A DNA stretch of 64,000 nt from Mauremys mutica (GCF_020497125.1 NC_059084.1:33324203-33388202); one strand, 5' to 3'. Positions 1 through 11,602 are shown, numbered from the stretch's first letter. Notes: generated by a model not told the origin, from the sequence alone. Translations and numbers: made by a program.

Positions 1-415
1 ACGCAGGCTGGGCAGCCATCGCCCAGGGGACGCCTGAGATATCGGTCCCCAAAAAGCCCCTGCCCCCGATCCATGGCCCATACCCTGCCGTGGGCTCCCC
101 ACAGAGCTGGGCACCCCCGGCTTCAAATCCTGACTCCCCAGCGGAGGCTGGGGGAAGCAAGGCCAGAGTACCTGGGGGTCCACTGCTAATGTCCTGCTCC
201 CCCACGCCCAGGACACTGCGAGCGGGGTTCAAGCCAGGCAGGGGTCAGTGCAGCTCAGACAACAGGAGCCAGGACTCCTGGGTTCTCTCCCCAGCTCTGG
301 GAGGGGAGTGGGTTCTAGTGGTCAGACGGCAGGGGGCTGGGGACTAGATGGGGTGTTGGGGGGGCAATACAGCAGTGAGCACCCCTTCCCCCCAGCGTGC
401 CCTTTGCCCTCTGAC
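1..415 (-). other. Probable NDRG2 intron after the first coding exon
   Basis: The sequence directly downstream of the NDRG2 donor has no second exon that I can recognise. Positions 248-330 carry one copy of the dispersed tRNA-like repeat described at 9597. Confidence 0.4.
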
Positions 416-493
416 CTTGCCCGGGACGGGCTGCGAGGGGGGAAGCAGCAGGGGCTTCTCCTCAGTGATCTGCACCTCGTGGAGCTCAGTCAT
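416..493 (-). CDS. NDRG2: NDRG2 first coding exon (partial gene)
   Basis: The exon encodes 26 residues beginning MTELHEVQITEEKPLL, which matches the N-terminus of vertebrate NDRG2 (human begins MAELQEVQITEEKPLL). NDRG2 is a cytoplasmic alpha/beta-hydrolase-fold protein without known hydrolase activity, linked to differentiation and stress signalling. The frame opens with ATG at 493 and ends at a lysine codon directly before a GT donor (415-414). The remaining exons lie left of base 1. Upstream non-coding exons should lie to the right but could not be located. The call rests on this short conserved N-terminus only, but the match is distinctive. Confidence 0.82.
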
Positions 494-575
494 GGCTGCG
501 CCTGGGGGAGAGGGAAGAGCAGGGGGGTCAGAGCAGGACACAGAGACACCTGCCGGTGCTGCCCCTTCCCCATCC

Positions 576-2256
576 CGACACACAGACCCCCCCAGAGCCA
601 CCCCCCGACACACAGACCCCCCCGAGCCATCCCCCCGAGCCACCCCCCCGACACACAGACCCCCCCAGAGCCACCCCTGACACACAGACCCCCCCGAGTC
701 ACTCCCCCGACACACAGACCCCCCCGAGTCACTCCCCCGACACACAGACCCCCTAGAGCCACCCCCCCGACACACAGACCCCCCCAGAGCCACGCCCCAA
801 CACACAGACCTCCCCAGAGTCACTCCCCTGACACACAGACCCCCCAGAGCCACCCCCCCGACACACAGACCCTCCGAGTCACGCCCCAACACACAGACCC
901 CCCCAGAGCCACCCCGACACACAGACCCCCCCGAGTCACTCCCCCAACACAGACCCGAGCCACCGCCTGAGACACAGACCCCCCTAGAGCCACCCCTGAC
1001 ACACAGACCCCCCACGTCACTCCCCCAACACCCAGACCCCCCCAGAGCCACGCCTTGACACACAGACCCCCCGAGAGCCACCCCTGACACACAGACCCCC
1101 CCAGAGCCACCCCGACACACAGACCCCCCCGAGTCACTCCCCCAACACACAGACCCCCCCCGCGCCACGCCTTGACACACAGACCCCCCAGAGTCACTCC
1201 CCCAACACACCGACCCCCCCAGAGCCACCCCGACACACAGACCCCCCCGAGTCACTCCCCCAACACAGCCCCCCCCGAGCCACCGCCTGAGACACAGACC
1301 CCCCTAGAGCCACCCCTGACACACAGACCCCCCAAGTCACTCCCCCAACACACAGACCCCCCAGAGCCACGCCTTGACACACAGACCCCCCTAGAGCCAC
1401 CCCTGACACACAGACCCCCCCAGAGCCACCCCGACACACAGACCCCCCCGTCACTCCCCCAACACACAGACCCCCCCAGAGCCACGCCTTGACACACAGA
1501 CCCCCCAGAGTCACTCCCCAACACACAGACCCCCCCAGAGCCACGCCCCAACACACAGACCCCCCCGAGTCACTCCCCCAACACACAGACCCCCCAGAGC
1601 CATGCCTTGACACACAGACCCCCCCAGAGTCACTCCCCCAACACACAGACCCCCCCAGAGCCACGCCTTGACACACAGACCCCCCCCTAGAGCCACCCCT
1701 GACACACAGACCCCCCCAGAGCCACCCCCTGACACACAGACCCCCCGAGTCACTCCCCCAACACACAGACCCCCCCAGAGCCACCCCCTGACACACAGAC
1801 CCCCCGAGTCACTCCCCCAACACACAGACCCCCCCCAGAGCTATGCCTTGACACACAGACCCCCCCCCAGAGTCACTCCCCCAACACACAGACCCCCCCG
1901 AGCCACGCCTTGACACACAGACCCCCCCCTAGAGCCACCCCTGACACACAGACCCCCCAGAGCCACCCCCTGACACACAGACCCCCCGAGTCACTCCCCC
2001 AACACACAGACCCCCCCAGAGCCACCCCCTGACACACAGACCCCCCCAGAGTCACTCCCCCAACACACAGACCCCCCAGAGCCACCCCCTGACACACAGA
2101 CCCCCCCGAGTCACTCCCCCGACACACAGACCCCCCCAGAGCCACCCCCTGACACACAGACCCCCCCCAGAGCCACCCCCTGACACACAGACCCCCCGAG
2201 TCATTCCCCTGACACACAGACCCCCCCTAGAGCTGCCCCCCCGACACACAGACCCT
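576..2256. repeat. Minisatellite, about 30-bp unit, about 55 copies
   Basis: The core GACACACAGACCCCCC is followed by either AGAGCCAC or GAGTCAC and repeats every 28-32 bp without interruption for about 1.7 kb. The two spacer types and the variants CTGAC, CTTGAC and CAAC recur in blocks, which suggests a higher-order unit. It lies 5' of the first NDRG2 coding exon, so it is probably in intron 1. The NDRG2-sense strand carries a G-run in nearly every unit. Confidence 0.97.
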
Positions 2257-3045
2257 CCCCCCAAATACCCAGGAGATCCCTGTGGCCTGAGGTGCTCAGA
2301 GACCTCCCCTGCACATCCCAGGAGCCCCCTGCCTAGCCCAGCCCCCTACCCTGCTCTGGGCAGGGCCTCAGGGAGGAGGGGGCTTTTCCCAGGATTGGGG
2401 CTGGGAATCAGGCTCAGGAAGAGCCTCCCCCCCATTGGTGTCCCAGGAAGTTTGGGCATCAGGGTCCATTGGGGGGGGCAAATTCTGCCCCCCCAATCAG
2501 GAGGTGCTGGCTGAATGAGCAATGTGGGACCTGACTGTCTCCCACCCATCTGCCCCATGTCCCACAGCGCCTCTTGCTGGGAAAGTAGCCCTGCCTCTGT
2601 CGCCGCCCCTCACAGCGCCTGTGGGAGCGGGGATCCAGCCCCCAGCGCCCCAGGCGGGAAGGGGTTAGTCCCTGCAGCCCAGTGAGGGGAGAGAGGTGGG
2701 GTGCTCTGGCCAGGGGATGGGGGGAGGTCAGGGGGAAGCAAGGTACGATCCGCCGGACCCGACCTAAGGGAGGACGTGAAGGGGCACTGAGCCGGGCGCC
2801 GCGTGGGCAAGGGATTTGAACCTGTCCCGAGAAGGCGCCCAGCGGGATGGCGTGGGCAGAGCTGGGGCCCAGGCTGCAGCCTCTCTAGATGGCACGTGTG
2901 GGTGTGAATGCCCCCCCCCCCCGGCTGCTGGTTCCCGCGAGCGCCGTTCGCTCTCCAAGGGGGAAGAGCTGCAATGAAGGGGGGATTTTTGCTGGTATTT
3001 TGATGACCTCCAGTGCGTGCCTGATTTTCCCCATATGCAGTGTGG
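2257..3045. other. Non-coding, nothing recognised
   Basis: GC-rich sequence without a convincing exon or repeat family. It could hold a non-coding 5' exon or promoter of NDRG2, but nothing in the sequence decides this. Confidence 0.3.
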
Positions 3046-3053
3046 TTGCCCAG

Positions 3054-3809
3054 TAGGGTGACTAGAACGCAAGAGTAAAATATTGGGACACATGGGCGAG
3101 GGGGGGAGCCACAGGCTCACAGCGCCCACTGGAGCAATAGGGGAGGAGGGTGCACAGCCCTAGGGAGCTGCAAGGGTGGCGCATGGGCCCGGCTCCCGCT
3201 GCAAAAGGGGGAGTGGTCTCAGGGCTGGGGCAGGGTGTGGGAGGGGGTTTGGGGTGTTGACTCTGGGAGCCAGTTTGGGTGTGGGAGGGGGCTCAGGGCT
3301 GGGGCAGGGGCGCGGGAGGGGGTTTGGGGTGTTGACTCCGGGAGGCAGTTTGGGTGTGGGAGGGGGCTCAGGGCTGGGGCAGGGGCGCGGGAGGGGGTTT
3401 GGGGTGTTGACTCCGGGAGGCAGTTTGGGTGTGGGAGGGGGCTCAGGGCTGGGGCAGGGGTGCAGGAGGGGGTTCAGGTTGCGGGCTCTGGGCAGTGCTT
3501 ACCTCAGGTGGCTCCCCAGAAGTAGCAACATCTGCGGTGAGGCAGCACTGCATGCTGCCTCGCCCCCAGGTGCCATCCCCGCAGCTCCCATTGGCCACAG
3601 ATCCTGGCCAATGGGAGCTGTGGAGCCAGTGCTCGGTCGGGGCAGCGCACGGAAGGAGATGTCACCACTTCCGAGGAGCTGTGGTGGGGAGGTAGGGAGC
3701 CCTACAACATCAGGACAAATGGCATCCCTGATTGTACATCGGTCGGGACGCGGGACAGAAAGTTAAATATCGGGATAGTCCCGATTTTATCAGGAGTCTG
3801 GTCACCCTG
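3054..3809. mobile_element. hAT-type non-autonomous element with an internal minisatellite
   Basis: The ends form imperfect terminal inverted repeats (TAGGGTGACTAGA against CAGGGTGACCAGA). They are flanked by a perfect 8-bp duplication TTGCCCAG at 3046-3053 and 3810-3817, typical of hAT insertions. There is no transposase. Positions 3226-3480 hold about 3.5 copies of a 75-bp G-rich unit. Confidence 0.85.
3226..3480. repeat. Minisatellite, 75-bp unit inside the hAT element
   Basis: Units contain GGGCTCAGGGCTGGGGCAGG followed by a GGTTTGGGGTGTTGACTC block. The middle copies are nearly identical. Confidence 0.9.
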
Positions 3810-3817
3810 TTGCCCAG

Positions 3818-5176
3818 GGTGGGGGAAGGGCTGTGTGCGCTTTCAGGAGAGGCTAAAAGACACCCGCATGGGTGACACCTCCCTGCCTCGGGGAATGAGG
3901 AGTCGTTAAGGAACCAGCTGGAACCGACCCAGGTGAACAAGGCACCCAGTGACCTGATGCCAGCTCCAGTGATGCCTAGATTCCCCCTCCCCCAGCTCAG
4001 CAGGGGAGCTGAGCAAAGACCCCCCCCAGCTGAAGCAGGTAGGGCTGGGAAGGTGAGAGCTGGGGGCGAGTGGGGGCTGCCCACCCGGGAAGGGACCAGG
4101 GGGTCAGACAGACACTCAGAAGCAGCCATAACACAGGGTGCCTGGGCCCTGGGCCGACCCACGCCTCCGCGTCTCCCTGCTGCCCTAAGGGCTTCCAGGG
4201 CCGCGTCCCGGTGACTAACCAAACTAATCCCGCATCGGTCACAGCTCTCCCAGGAGTCTGGCTCTGCTCATTGGGTGCGGCAGGAGGGTTGGAGCCCCAG
4301 CGGGTCGGGGAGCCCAGGTGGCCTCCCCTGAAGGGAGAATGGGACCCCCTGGGGGTGCTCTAAAGCTGGGGGCACAGCACTGATCCTAGGGATCTGCGAC
4401 ACAAGGTTGGGGGCAGGGGGAGGTTATGAGGGTCGGGGATGTTATGAGGGTGGTTGCCAGGTGTGGGGAGGGTTATGGGGGGCAGGCCTGGCAGCCAGGC
4501 AGGGTGTGGGGGAGTTGGGAGGGGAGTTATGGGGCAACAGGGACAGGTGGGGGGGGTCACAGGCGTGGGGGAGTTGGAAGAGTCATGAGGAGCCAGGGTG
4601 GGTGCCAGGCAGGATGTCACAGGGAGAAGGGTGGGGGGTTAGGCAGGAGGGCGAGGGGCCGGGTCAGTGACTGTCCAAGCTGGGTCTCTGCCCAGATGCC
4701 AGCAGCCAATGTCCCCTTAGCCCCTCAGTGCCTGGTCCATTCCCTGGACCCCTGCCCCTCAGTGCTGGTACCACAAGAGCTAATGCCCTCCCCCGGCCCC
4801 ACAGGGTGTGGGATGTTTCCAGACCCAGGACATGTGGGGCCCTGGGAAACAGGCAGACCAGCAGTCTGTCTCTGCGCTGCCCCATGGGCTGGGAGGGCCC
4901 CCTCCCACAATCCCCTGAGCTTAGCTCTCCTGGCCCTGGGGCAGGTCTCCCTCCATGCTCCTGCGGAGCTTGGGCTGGCTTGGGGGTCAGCTTCAGGGGG
5001 AGGGGAGGAGACCAGCAGCTGGCTTGGGGGAGCCAGACCCAGCGCCCCTTGTGGACAGATCTCTGCAGGGGGCGGGACAGAGGTGGACAGACGGATGGAC
5101 AGTTCAGGGGCAGGATGGCTGGGAGCTGGTTTGCTGGCTGGACAGACAGGTGGGTGGGGGTGGGGAGCTCTACCCC
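3818..5176. other. Intergenic, nothing recognised
   Basis: Unique-looking GC-rich sequence. The long frame at 4426-5625 has no recognisable domain and runs into the dispersed repeat at 5177, so I do not treat it as a gene. Confidence 0.4.
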
Positions 5177-5745
5177 CTATACCCCACTCCCCTCCCGGAG
5201 CCAGGGATCGAACCCAGGAGTCCTGGCTCCCAGCCCCTGTTCTCAGAGGAGGCCAGGCGGCCCCACGGGGTGTGTGTGTCTGTCTGTCTGTCTGGCAGGC
5301 AGTGACCAACGAGTCTCTTCCCAGCCCCAGGGGAGAGGGGCACAGGGCTGGGCTCAAGAGGGGCCAGCCAGGGCCCGAGACTAGTGCCTCAGCCTCGTCA
5401 GGACCCCCCAGAAACAGCCCTGCCCTAGGGACGCCAGGATGGGCCCCCAGGAACCCACTCCCTCAGGACCCGCACAGAAACCTCGCCCGTCCTGCCCAGA
5501 GCTGGGGAGAGAACCCAGGAGTCCTGGCTCCACCCAGCCCCCACTGCTCTAACCCACCAGCCCCCCTCCCGGAGCTGGGGAGAGAACCCAGGAGTCCTGG
5601 CTCCACCCAGCCCCCACTGCTCTAACCCACCAGCCCCCCTCCCGGAGCTGGGGAGAGAACCCAGGAGTCCTGGCTCCACCCAGCCCCCACTGCTCTAACC
5701 CACCAGCCCCCCCTCCCGGAGCTGGGGAGAGAACCCAGGCGTCCG
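5177..5745 (-). repeat. tRNA-like dispersed repeat, partly a 73-bp tandem array
   Basis: Four units with a 73-bp period start at about 5501, 5574, 5647 and 5721, each containing GAGAACCCAGGAGTCCTGG. The same repeat in the other orientation is at 9597-9815 and in both VWA5A-like genes. Confidence 0.85.
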
Positions 5746-7189
5746 GTCCCCTTCGCCATGGTGGGTTTTTCCGCTTGACATTTCGCATGTCGCTGCTCGG
5801 AGGAAGCGACGGGAAGAGCCGGGAATCGAGCCGGGGAGACGGACACACGGAGCTGCGCCCCCGCCCCCTCCTTAGTGATCCCCCCTTCGCCCCCCCACAT
5901 TCCCCCCTCGCCCACCCCCCCGCCAAGTCCTACCAACCCCCGCCCCCATTCTCAGCCCCTCCCATCGTCCCGATCCCCCCCATCTCAGCCGTGGCCCCAC
6001 ATCACCCCACTGTTCCCCCGGGACCCCTGCCTGAGACCCCGCCCCACCCAGACTGGCCCCCGCCCGAACACCAGCCCCTCCAGCCCTATCTGACCCCCCG
6101 ATGCCCCACTCCAGAACCCCCCATCAGACCCTTTCCAGCCCTTCACCCCCCTGTACCTGCTCGGTCCGTGTGTCCGGCTCTGCCTGCGCCTCCCTCCGTC
6201 CGCCCCTCCACCTTCACTTGCCTTTGACTGACTCTGGATACAAACAACCCCCCCCACCCGCCACAGGCCCCTCCCCCTCCTACACCCCTCCCCCCAGCTC
6301 CGGGCTGCCAATCCCAGGGCCGGGGCGGGGGCGCAGGGGACTTCCCTGCTACAGCGCTGGCATGGGGGAGGGGACGAGGAGGGGGAGTGGGGAGGGGTCA
6401 GAGTGGGGGGAGGAGACAGGGAGAGGGCAGAGAGTGGGGGAGGGGCAGAAGGGGGAGGGGGCAGTATGGGTGGAGGGGGAGAGTGGGGGGACAGGATGGA
6501 GTATGGGGAGGGGGCAGTATGGGGGAGGGCATGGGCGGGGCAGAGTGAGGAGAGGGGGAGGGGGCAGAGTGAGGGGAGGGGACCCATCCTAGGGAGTCCC
6601 ACCCCACGCTGGCTGGATTGGGGCTGGGCCCCATGCTGGGGAAGGACCCCATGGCAGGTGCTGTCCCGTCCCCCCCCATGGCTTATTCCTGGGCCCCGTC
6701 CACCCGGTCGGACCGGTCTGGGTCTAGCCCCGCCCTGCCCTGCACCAGCCAGCACAGCCGGCTCCTCCCGGATCCTCAGCCACGGGCCAGGGCACAGGCC
6801 CCCTCACCAGCTCTGTGTGACCCCAACCATCACAAAACAGGCTGTAGCTCCCAGCCCCACCCCCTGCAAAAAACCCCAGTGTATAGAACCCAGGCGTCCT
6901 GGCTTCCTGCCCCCCCCCCCAACCCAGGGATAGAATCCAGGCTTCCTGCACTAGCTGCTCTGCTGGAGTGGATGGGCCCATGGGTCAGATCAGGGGGAAG
7001 GGAAACCACGCTGGGGGGCATGTGAGGGGAGGGGACTGGCCCCTGGGGTGTGCAGCGGGGCTGCCATGGGTGCAGCTGGCTCCCATCACCCACTCAGTCC
7101 TGGACCAGGGTCCCTGCGGGACTGGTGTGTGGGGCACTGCCTGAGGGACCCACCATGGGCAGCCCCTCCTGGCAGCCAACCAGATGTGT
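5746..7189. other. Low-complexity intergenic DNA
   Basis: A pyrimidine-rich tract (5860-6150) is followed by a purine-rich GGGGAGGGG tract (about 6361-6590). A dispersed-repeat copy lies near 6880-6960. No gene seen. Confidence 0.6.
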
Positions 7190-7790
7190 CCTTCGCCCCC
7201 CACCCATCTGTCCGTCCATCCCCTCCCCCGTCCACCCCCGTCTGTCTGTCCATCCCATCCATCCATCTCCCCCATCCATCTATCCACCCTTCCCCTCCCT
7301 CCCTCCATCTGTCCACCCTTCCCCCGCATCATCCATCCATCCATCTCCCCCACCCATCCATTTGTCCATCCGTCTGTCCACCTCCACTCATCTGTTCGTC
7401 CATCTCCTCCTCCATCCACCCCATCCATCCATCCACCCTTCCCCCACATCCATCCATCCGTCCGTCTACCCCACCACCCATCTCTCTGTCCATCCCCTCC
7501 CCCCATTCATTCATCTCCCCCATCCATCCATTCTTCTTCTCCATCCATTAGTCCACCCTTCCCTGGTATCCATCCATCCACCCTTCTCCCACATCCATTC
7601 ATCCATCCATCCACTCTTCCCCCGCATCATCCATCCATCCATCCATCCATCCATCCATCCATCCTTCCCCTGTATCATCCATCCATCTGTCCATCTCCCC
7701 CATCCATCCATCCATCCATCCATCCATATCTCTGTCTGTCCACCCCTTCACTCCCAAACATTCATCCTTCTTCAGTCATCCACCCCATCT
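7190..7790. repeat. Imperfect (TCCA)n microsatellite tract
   Basis: About 600 bp of CCAT/CTGT/CCAC tetranucleotides with short pure runs of (ATCC), for example near 7630-7665 and 7700-7725. The long frames across it are artefacts. Confidence 0.95.
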
Positions 7791-8189
7791 CCCCCATCCC
7801 ACGTCTCACTCCCCCCAGTGGGGCTTTTCCTGGCTGCGCCACCCCTCCCGGCGAGCCAGGCGGGCTGAGCAGGCCATGGCCGCCCAAGGGTTTTGCTCGA
7901 TGCTGGGGCCCAGCGCCACCCATGGGCCAGCGTCTGTCATCACAGGGCGGTTTTTGAGCCGGCGCCAGGCGCAGTTATTTTGACGGGGCCACAGGACATC
8001 CCAGTTCCTACACGTGAAACACTCCCCAGTGGGCGTCTGGGGCCTCTGGAGGCCCCGAGCTGTTTGGCTGCTCGGCTCAGGCCAGCCCAGTATCTGAGAA
8101 CCCCTTGGGGCACCCAAACCTAGCGAGGGGAATTGCTGGATCTTTCACCCCAACCGGCCACCGGAACCTCCCCCGCACCGGCCCGCACG

Positions 8190-8377
8190 CAGGGCTGCCC
8201 AGAGGGGGGGCAAGTGGGGCAATTTGCACCGGGCCCTGCAGGAGCCAAGACATGGAGCGACTGAAGGGCCCCCCACTGCCAAAATGCCGCCGAAGACCCG
8301 GCCCACCGCCCGGTGAGTACAAACGCCACAGCTCCCCCGCTTTGCCCCAGGCCCCCTGAATCCTCTGGGCAGCCCTG
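8190..8377. mobile_element. hAT-type MITE, CAGGGCTGCCC family
   Basis: Starts CAGGGCTGCCCAG and ends CTGGGCAGCCCTG, a near-perfect terminal inverted repeat. It is flanked by a perfect 8-bp duplication CCCGCACG (8182-8189 and 8378-8385). A second member is at 63479-63635. Confidence 0.88.
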
Positions 8378-8385
8378 CCCGCACG

Positions 8386-9100
8386 GCTCAGGGTCCTGGG
8401 CCCCGCACTGCTGAGGGCGAGTCCCCGGCCACCTCCAGGCTCGTTGCCGGGGGCAGGGGGAGAGGGTTTCCTGGCTGAATCGCAGCTGGATTGGGCTGCA
8501 GGGGTCCCAGGGTGTGTGTGTGGGAAGGGGGGGGGGGAAAGTGGGAGTTGTTGTGGGGTGGGAAGGGAAACTGCACTGCGGGGGATTGAACTGGGGGGGT
8601 CCAGCCCTGGTCACATCCTAGCCCCCCAAGTGCCTGGGTGGCAAGGCCAGAGGCCAATGCGGGGACAGTGGGGAGGGATGGGGCAGCTGCCCCCCCAGGA
8701 GAGAAAAGTGTCACCCCCCATCCCAGCACTGAGAGCCTCTTTCTGAGCCAGCCCCTCAGCGCCAGCCCCCCGCAACCTCCCTCTGACACCCTCAACCCCC
8801 TCCTGTCCCTTCCCCTCCCCCCTTCCGCTTAGCTCCATCCCTCTGTGCTCCCTTCCCCCGCCCCAGACTCTCCGCCTGAACATCGTGTTCCCTTTGTGAA
8901 TACAGTCATGGGCCCAGAGCCACTTTAAAAACACCAGCCCCCCCCGCACCCCCCCATCCCGAATCGCTGCTCAGCCTGGGTGGGGCACCTGGATTATTAA
9001 CCCCTTGCCCTGTGGAGAGAGACACTGCAGCCACACTTTGAGTAGGACCTACAAAAATACAAACTCTGTCCTAGTGGCCACTGTGCAGTCTAAGCCATTG
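8386..9100. other. Intergenic, nothing recognised
   Basis: GC-rich, with a poly-G run near 8526-8540. No exon or repeat family recognised. Confidence 0.4.
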
Positions 9101-9102
9101 CT

Positions 9103-9290
9103 TTTGTGGTGGGTGTGGGTGTGGGTGTGGGTGTGTGAGAGAGAGAGAGAGAGAGAAGCCAGGGCTAGCAGGGTCTGAGGGGCAGGAGTGAGGGTACAAG
9201 TGTGAGAGGGCTGCGAGTCGGGAGTGAGGGGCACCCGCAGAGCTGGTGGGGGGAGCCCAGGGCTGGGCTAGCAGGGTCTGAGGGGCACCG
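9103..9290. repeat. (GTGGGT)n and (GA)n microsatellite followed by a minisatellite
   Basis: Four or more GTGGGT units run into GAGAGA repeats up to about 9156. About two copies follow of the same GCTAGCAGGG-type unit that is expanded at 10050-10480. Confidence 0.85.
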
Positions 9291-9404
9291 GCGTGGGAGG
9301 GCTGGGGGCGGCAGGGAGGAGGCAGGAGGCGCCTGGATTCCTTGGCCAGGGCTCCGAGGAGCTGGCAGGAGAAGCTGCAAAACAAGCCGAGGGGGGTGGG
9401 ATTG

Positions 9405-9480
9405 AAGACAAGAACCGGCTCTAAAAATAGGGCACTTGGCCGAGCACGTGAGCCAGGCCACAGCGATTTAAAGGGGCCGG
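9405..9480. promoter_or_regulatory. Candidate promoter-like motif cluster
   Basis: Within about 60 bp there is CTAAAAATAG (a perfect MEF2 consensus, 9420-9429), an E-box CACGTG (about 9446-9451) and TTTAAAG (about 9468). It is the only such cluster I noticed in the region upstream of NDRG2. Motif matches alone are weak evidence. Confidence 0.25.
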
Positions 9481-9596
9481 AGCTGGGGGGAGGGGGCTGG
9501 AGGAGACCCCCCGGGGGTGGGGCAAGGGGGCACAATTAACCCTTTGGGGTCCAGAACTCCCTTCCCCTCCTGTAGCCTAGCTGCCCCACAAAGGAG

Positions 9597-9815
9597 TGGA
9601 GTCTAGTGGTTAGAACAGGGGGGGCCAGGAGCCAGGACTCCTGGGTTCACTGCCCGGCCCTGGGAGGGCAGTGAGCTGTAATGGGTCAGTGTGGGGGCAG
9701 GGGCACGAGCCAGGACTCCTGGGTTCACTGCCCAGCCCTGGGAGGGCAGTGAGCTATAATGAGTTAGTGTGGGGCAGGGGCTGGGAGCCAGGACGCCTGG
9801 GTTCTATCAGCAGTT
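9597..9815 (+). repeat. tRNA-like dispersed repeat, three copies
   Basis: Units contain GTCTAGTGGTTAGAACAGG (box-A-like, as in tRNA-Glu) and AGGACTCCTGGGTTC (box-B-like), so it may be a tRNA-derived SINE fragment that spreads in tandem. Other copies are near 248, 5177, 6880, 21795, 22685, 33920, 43905, 47690 and 63155. Confidence 0.7.
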
Positions 9816-10049
9816 CGCTGTCTCGGCCCCTCCCTGAACAGCCTGGGACTCAAGTCAACACTTGCGGCTGCTTCGCTGCTGATTTATTCTATTTAATTAA
9901 ATGAATTATGAGCCCGCTGCTGTTGCAGGGCCAGTAGAACAGCGCCCCTAGCGGGAGTGGGCGGGACTGCGGTGTGGGACTGGAATGAACACTGACCCCT
10001 GCTGGGGAAATGAAATATTCCCATGCAGGATACGTGAATGTGTGGGTCG

Positions 10050-10480
10050 CGGGGAGCCCCAAGGCCAGGCTAGCAGAGGCTGCGGGTCGGGAGTGAGGAG
10101 CACTGGTGGAGCTCAGGGGTGGGGGGAAGCCCAGGGCTGGGCAAGCAGGGGGCTGCGGGTCGGGAGTGAGGGACACTAGTGGGGACGCTCAGGGGGGGAG
10201 AGGAAAGCCCAGGGCTGGGCTAGCAGGGGGCTGTGGGTCAGGAATGAGGAGCACTGGCAGAGCTCGGGGGGGCGGGAACCCCAGGGCTGGGCTAGCAGGG
10301 GGCTGTGGGTCAGGAGTGAGGGACACTAGTGGGGACGCTCAGGGGGGGAGAGGAAAGCCCAGGGCTGGGCTAGCAGGGGGCTGTGGGTCAGGAGTGAGGG
10401 GCACTGGCAGAGCTGGGGGGGGGGGAAGCCCAGGGCTGGGCTAGCAGGGGGCTGCGGGTCGGGAGTGAGGGGCACTAGTG
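10050..10480. repeat. Minisatellite, about 65-80-bp unit, six copies
   Basis: Each unit contains GGGCTGGGCTAGCAGGGGG, GGGTCAGGAGTGAGG and GCACTGGCAGAGCT or GACACTAGTGGGGACGCTC. The two spacer types alternate between units. Confidence 0.92.
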
Positions 10481-11100
10481 GGGATGCTCAGGGCCATCTG
10501 GGCGTGTCTGACACCCTGCTGGGTGGGTGAGCTTTGTCGCCCCACCCGGGGGACGCCGAGGTCCAGCCCTTGGCCCACAGCCCCCGGCGGTGTCTCTCTC
10601 CCTGCGCGGGGCTGCTCGAGGGACGGGAACAATGTGAATGGGGCTGGCGGTGCCAAGGCGGGGGGCAATCAATGCTCCTTTATGTGGCTCGCTGCGTGCC
10701 TGGGCTGCCAATGTGTGTGGGGGAGGGGCAGGACCCTCTGCCCCATGGGCCCCTCCCTGCTCCAGCGGCCCCCCGGCACTCGGGGGGGCACAGTGGCTGG
10801 ATTCACCTCTTGGGGAGGGGTGAGGCCGAGCGAGGCTGGTGGAGGGGGCCTGGATACCCCTGAGACAGCGGGGCCCCGCCCTGGGGCTGGATGGGAGCTG
10901 GCACCTCCTAGAAGGGACAGGCCCTGAGCCACATCCTCCTGCCAGCCTGCCAGGCCCCGCCCTGGGGCTGGATCAGAGCCTAGTTCTGGCACAGAACCGA
11001 CCTGAAAATTGATTCAATGGGGCCAGCTGGTGGCCAGAGGCTGGCAGAGAAATTCCTCCCCATTTAGCATCAGAAAACTGAAACCCAGGGCAGGGTCAGT
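10481..11100. other. Intergenic, nothing recognised
   Basis: No exon, repeat family or motif that I can support. Confidence 0.4.
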
Positions 11101-11106
11101 GGGGCC

Positions 11107-11345
11107 AGGCATGGAGACGTGGCTGCCTGGGGGGGGAAGGGGGGTTGCAGGTTACACAGGGACCCGTCACCCAGTGCTGAGATGATGCCACCTCTGGGGT
11201 GGGGCATGAGGGCTAGTTACATAGGAACCTCTTGCCCAGTTCTGAGACGTGGCTGCCTTGGGGTGGGGCTGGTTGTACAGGGACCCTTCGCATGGCACCG
11301 AGACGTGGCTGCCTCTGGGGGGCTGTATAGGGACCCCTCGGTCAT
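11107..11345. repeat. Minisatellite, about 55-65-bp unit, four copies
   Basis: Units begin GAGACGTGGCTGCC and contain a variant of TACACAGGGACCC. Confidence 0.85.
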
Positions 11346-11602
11346 TTGGAAAAAACAAACGGTGGTGGTGTTGCTCCCGAGGACGCCCCCCAGTGCAGAG
11401 AGGCGGTGGCGGCTGGGAGCGGCCTGGGGGATACGGAGCTGGGGGCTCAGTGCTGTGCCAGGTGATGTTATGATTAACTCAGAGGCTCCGTTACGGATCA
11501 TTATCAGAGGTAGGCTGTACGGCTGGAGACGCTGGGGAGCGACTGGGCTATGTGGACAGTAGGTATCTAAGTAAAGCAGGGCTGAAACGCGGTATCCACA
11601 GC

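Noticed and set aside
576..2256. A CRISPR array, suggested by the regular 30-bp repeats
   Set aside because: The units are direct tandem copies with no unique spacers, and the window is vertebrate.
248..2264. Long overlapping frames on both strands (up to 303 codons)
   Set aside because: They read through the 30-bp minisatellite; their length comes from a repeat without stops.
4426..5625. 399-codon plus-strand frame
   Set aside because: No domain, biased composition, and its end lies in a dispersed 73-bp repeat. GC-rich DNA has few stops by chance.
7048..7957. Histidine-, proline- and serine-rich frames
   Set aside because: Products of the (TCCA)n microsatellite in all frames.
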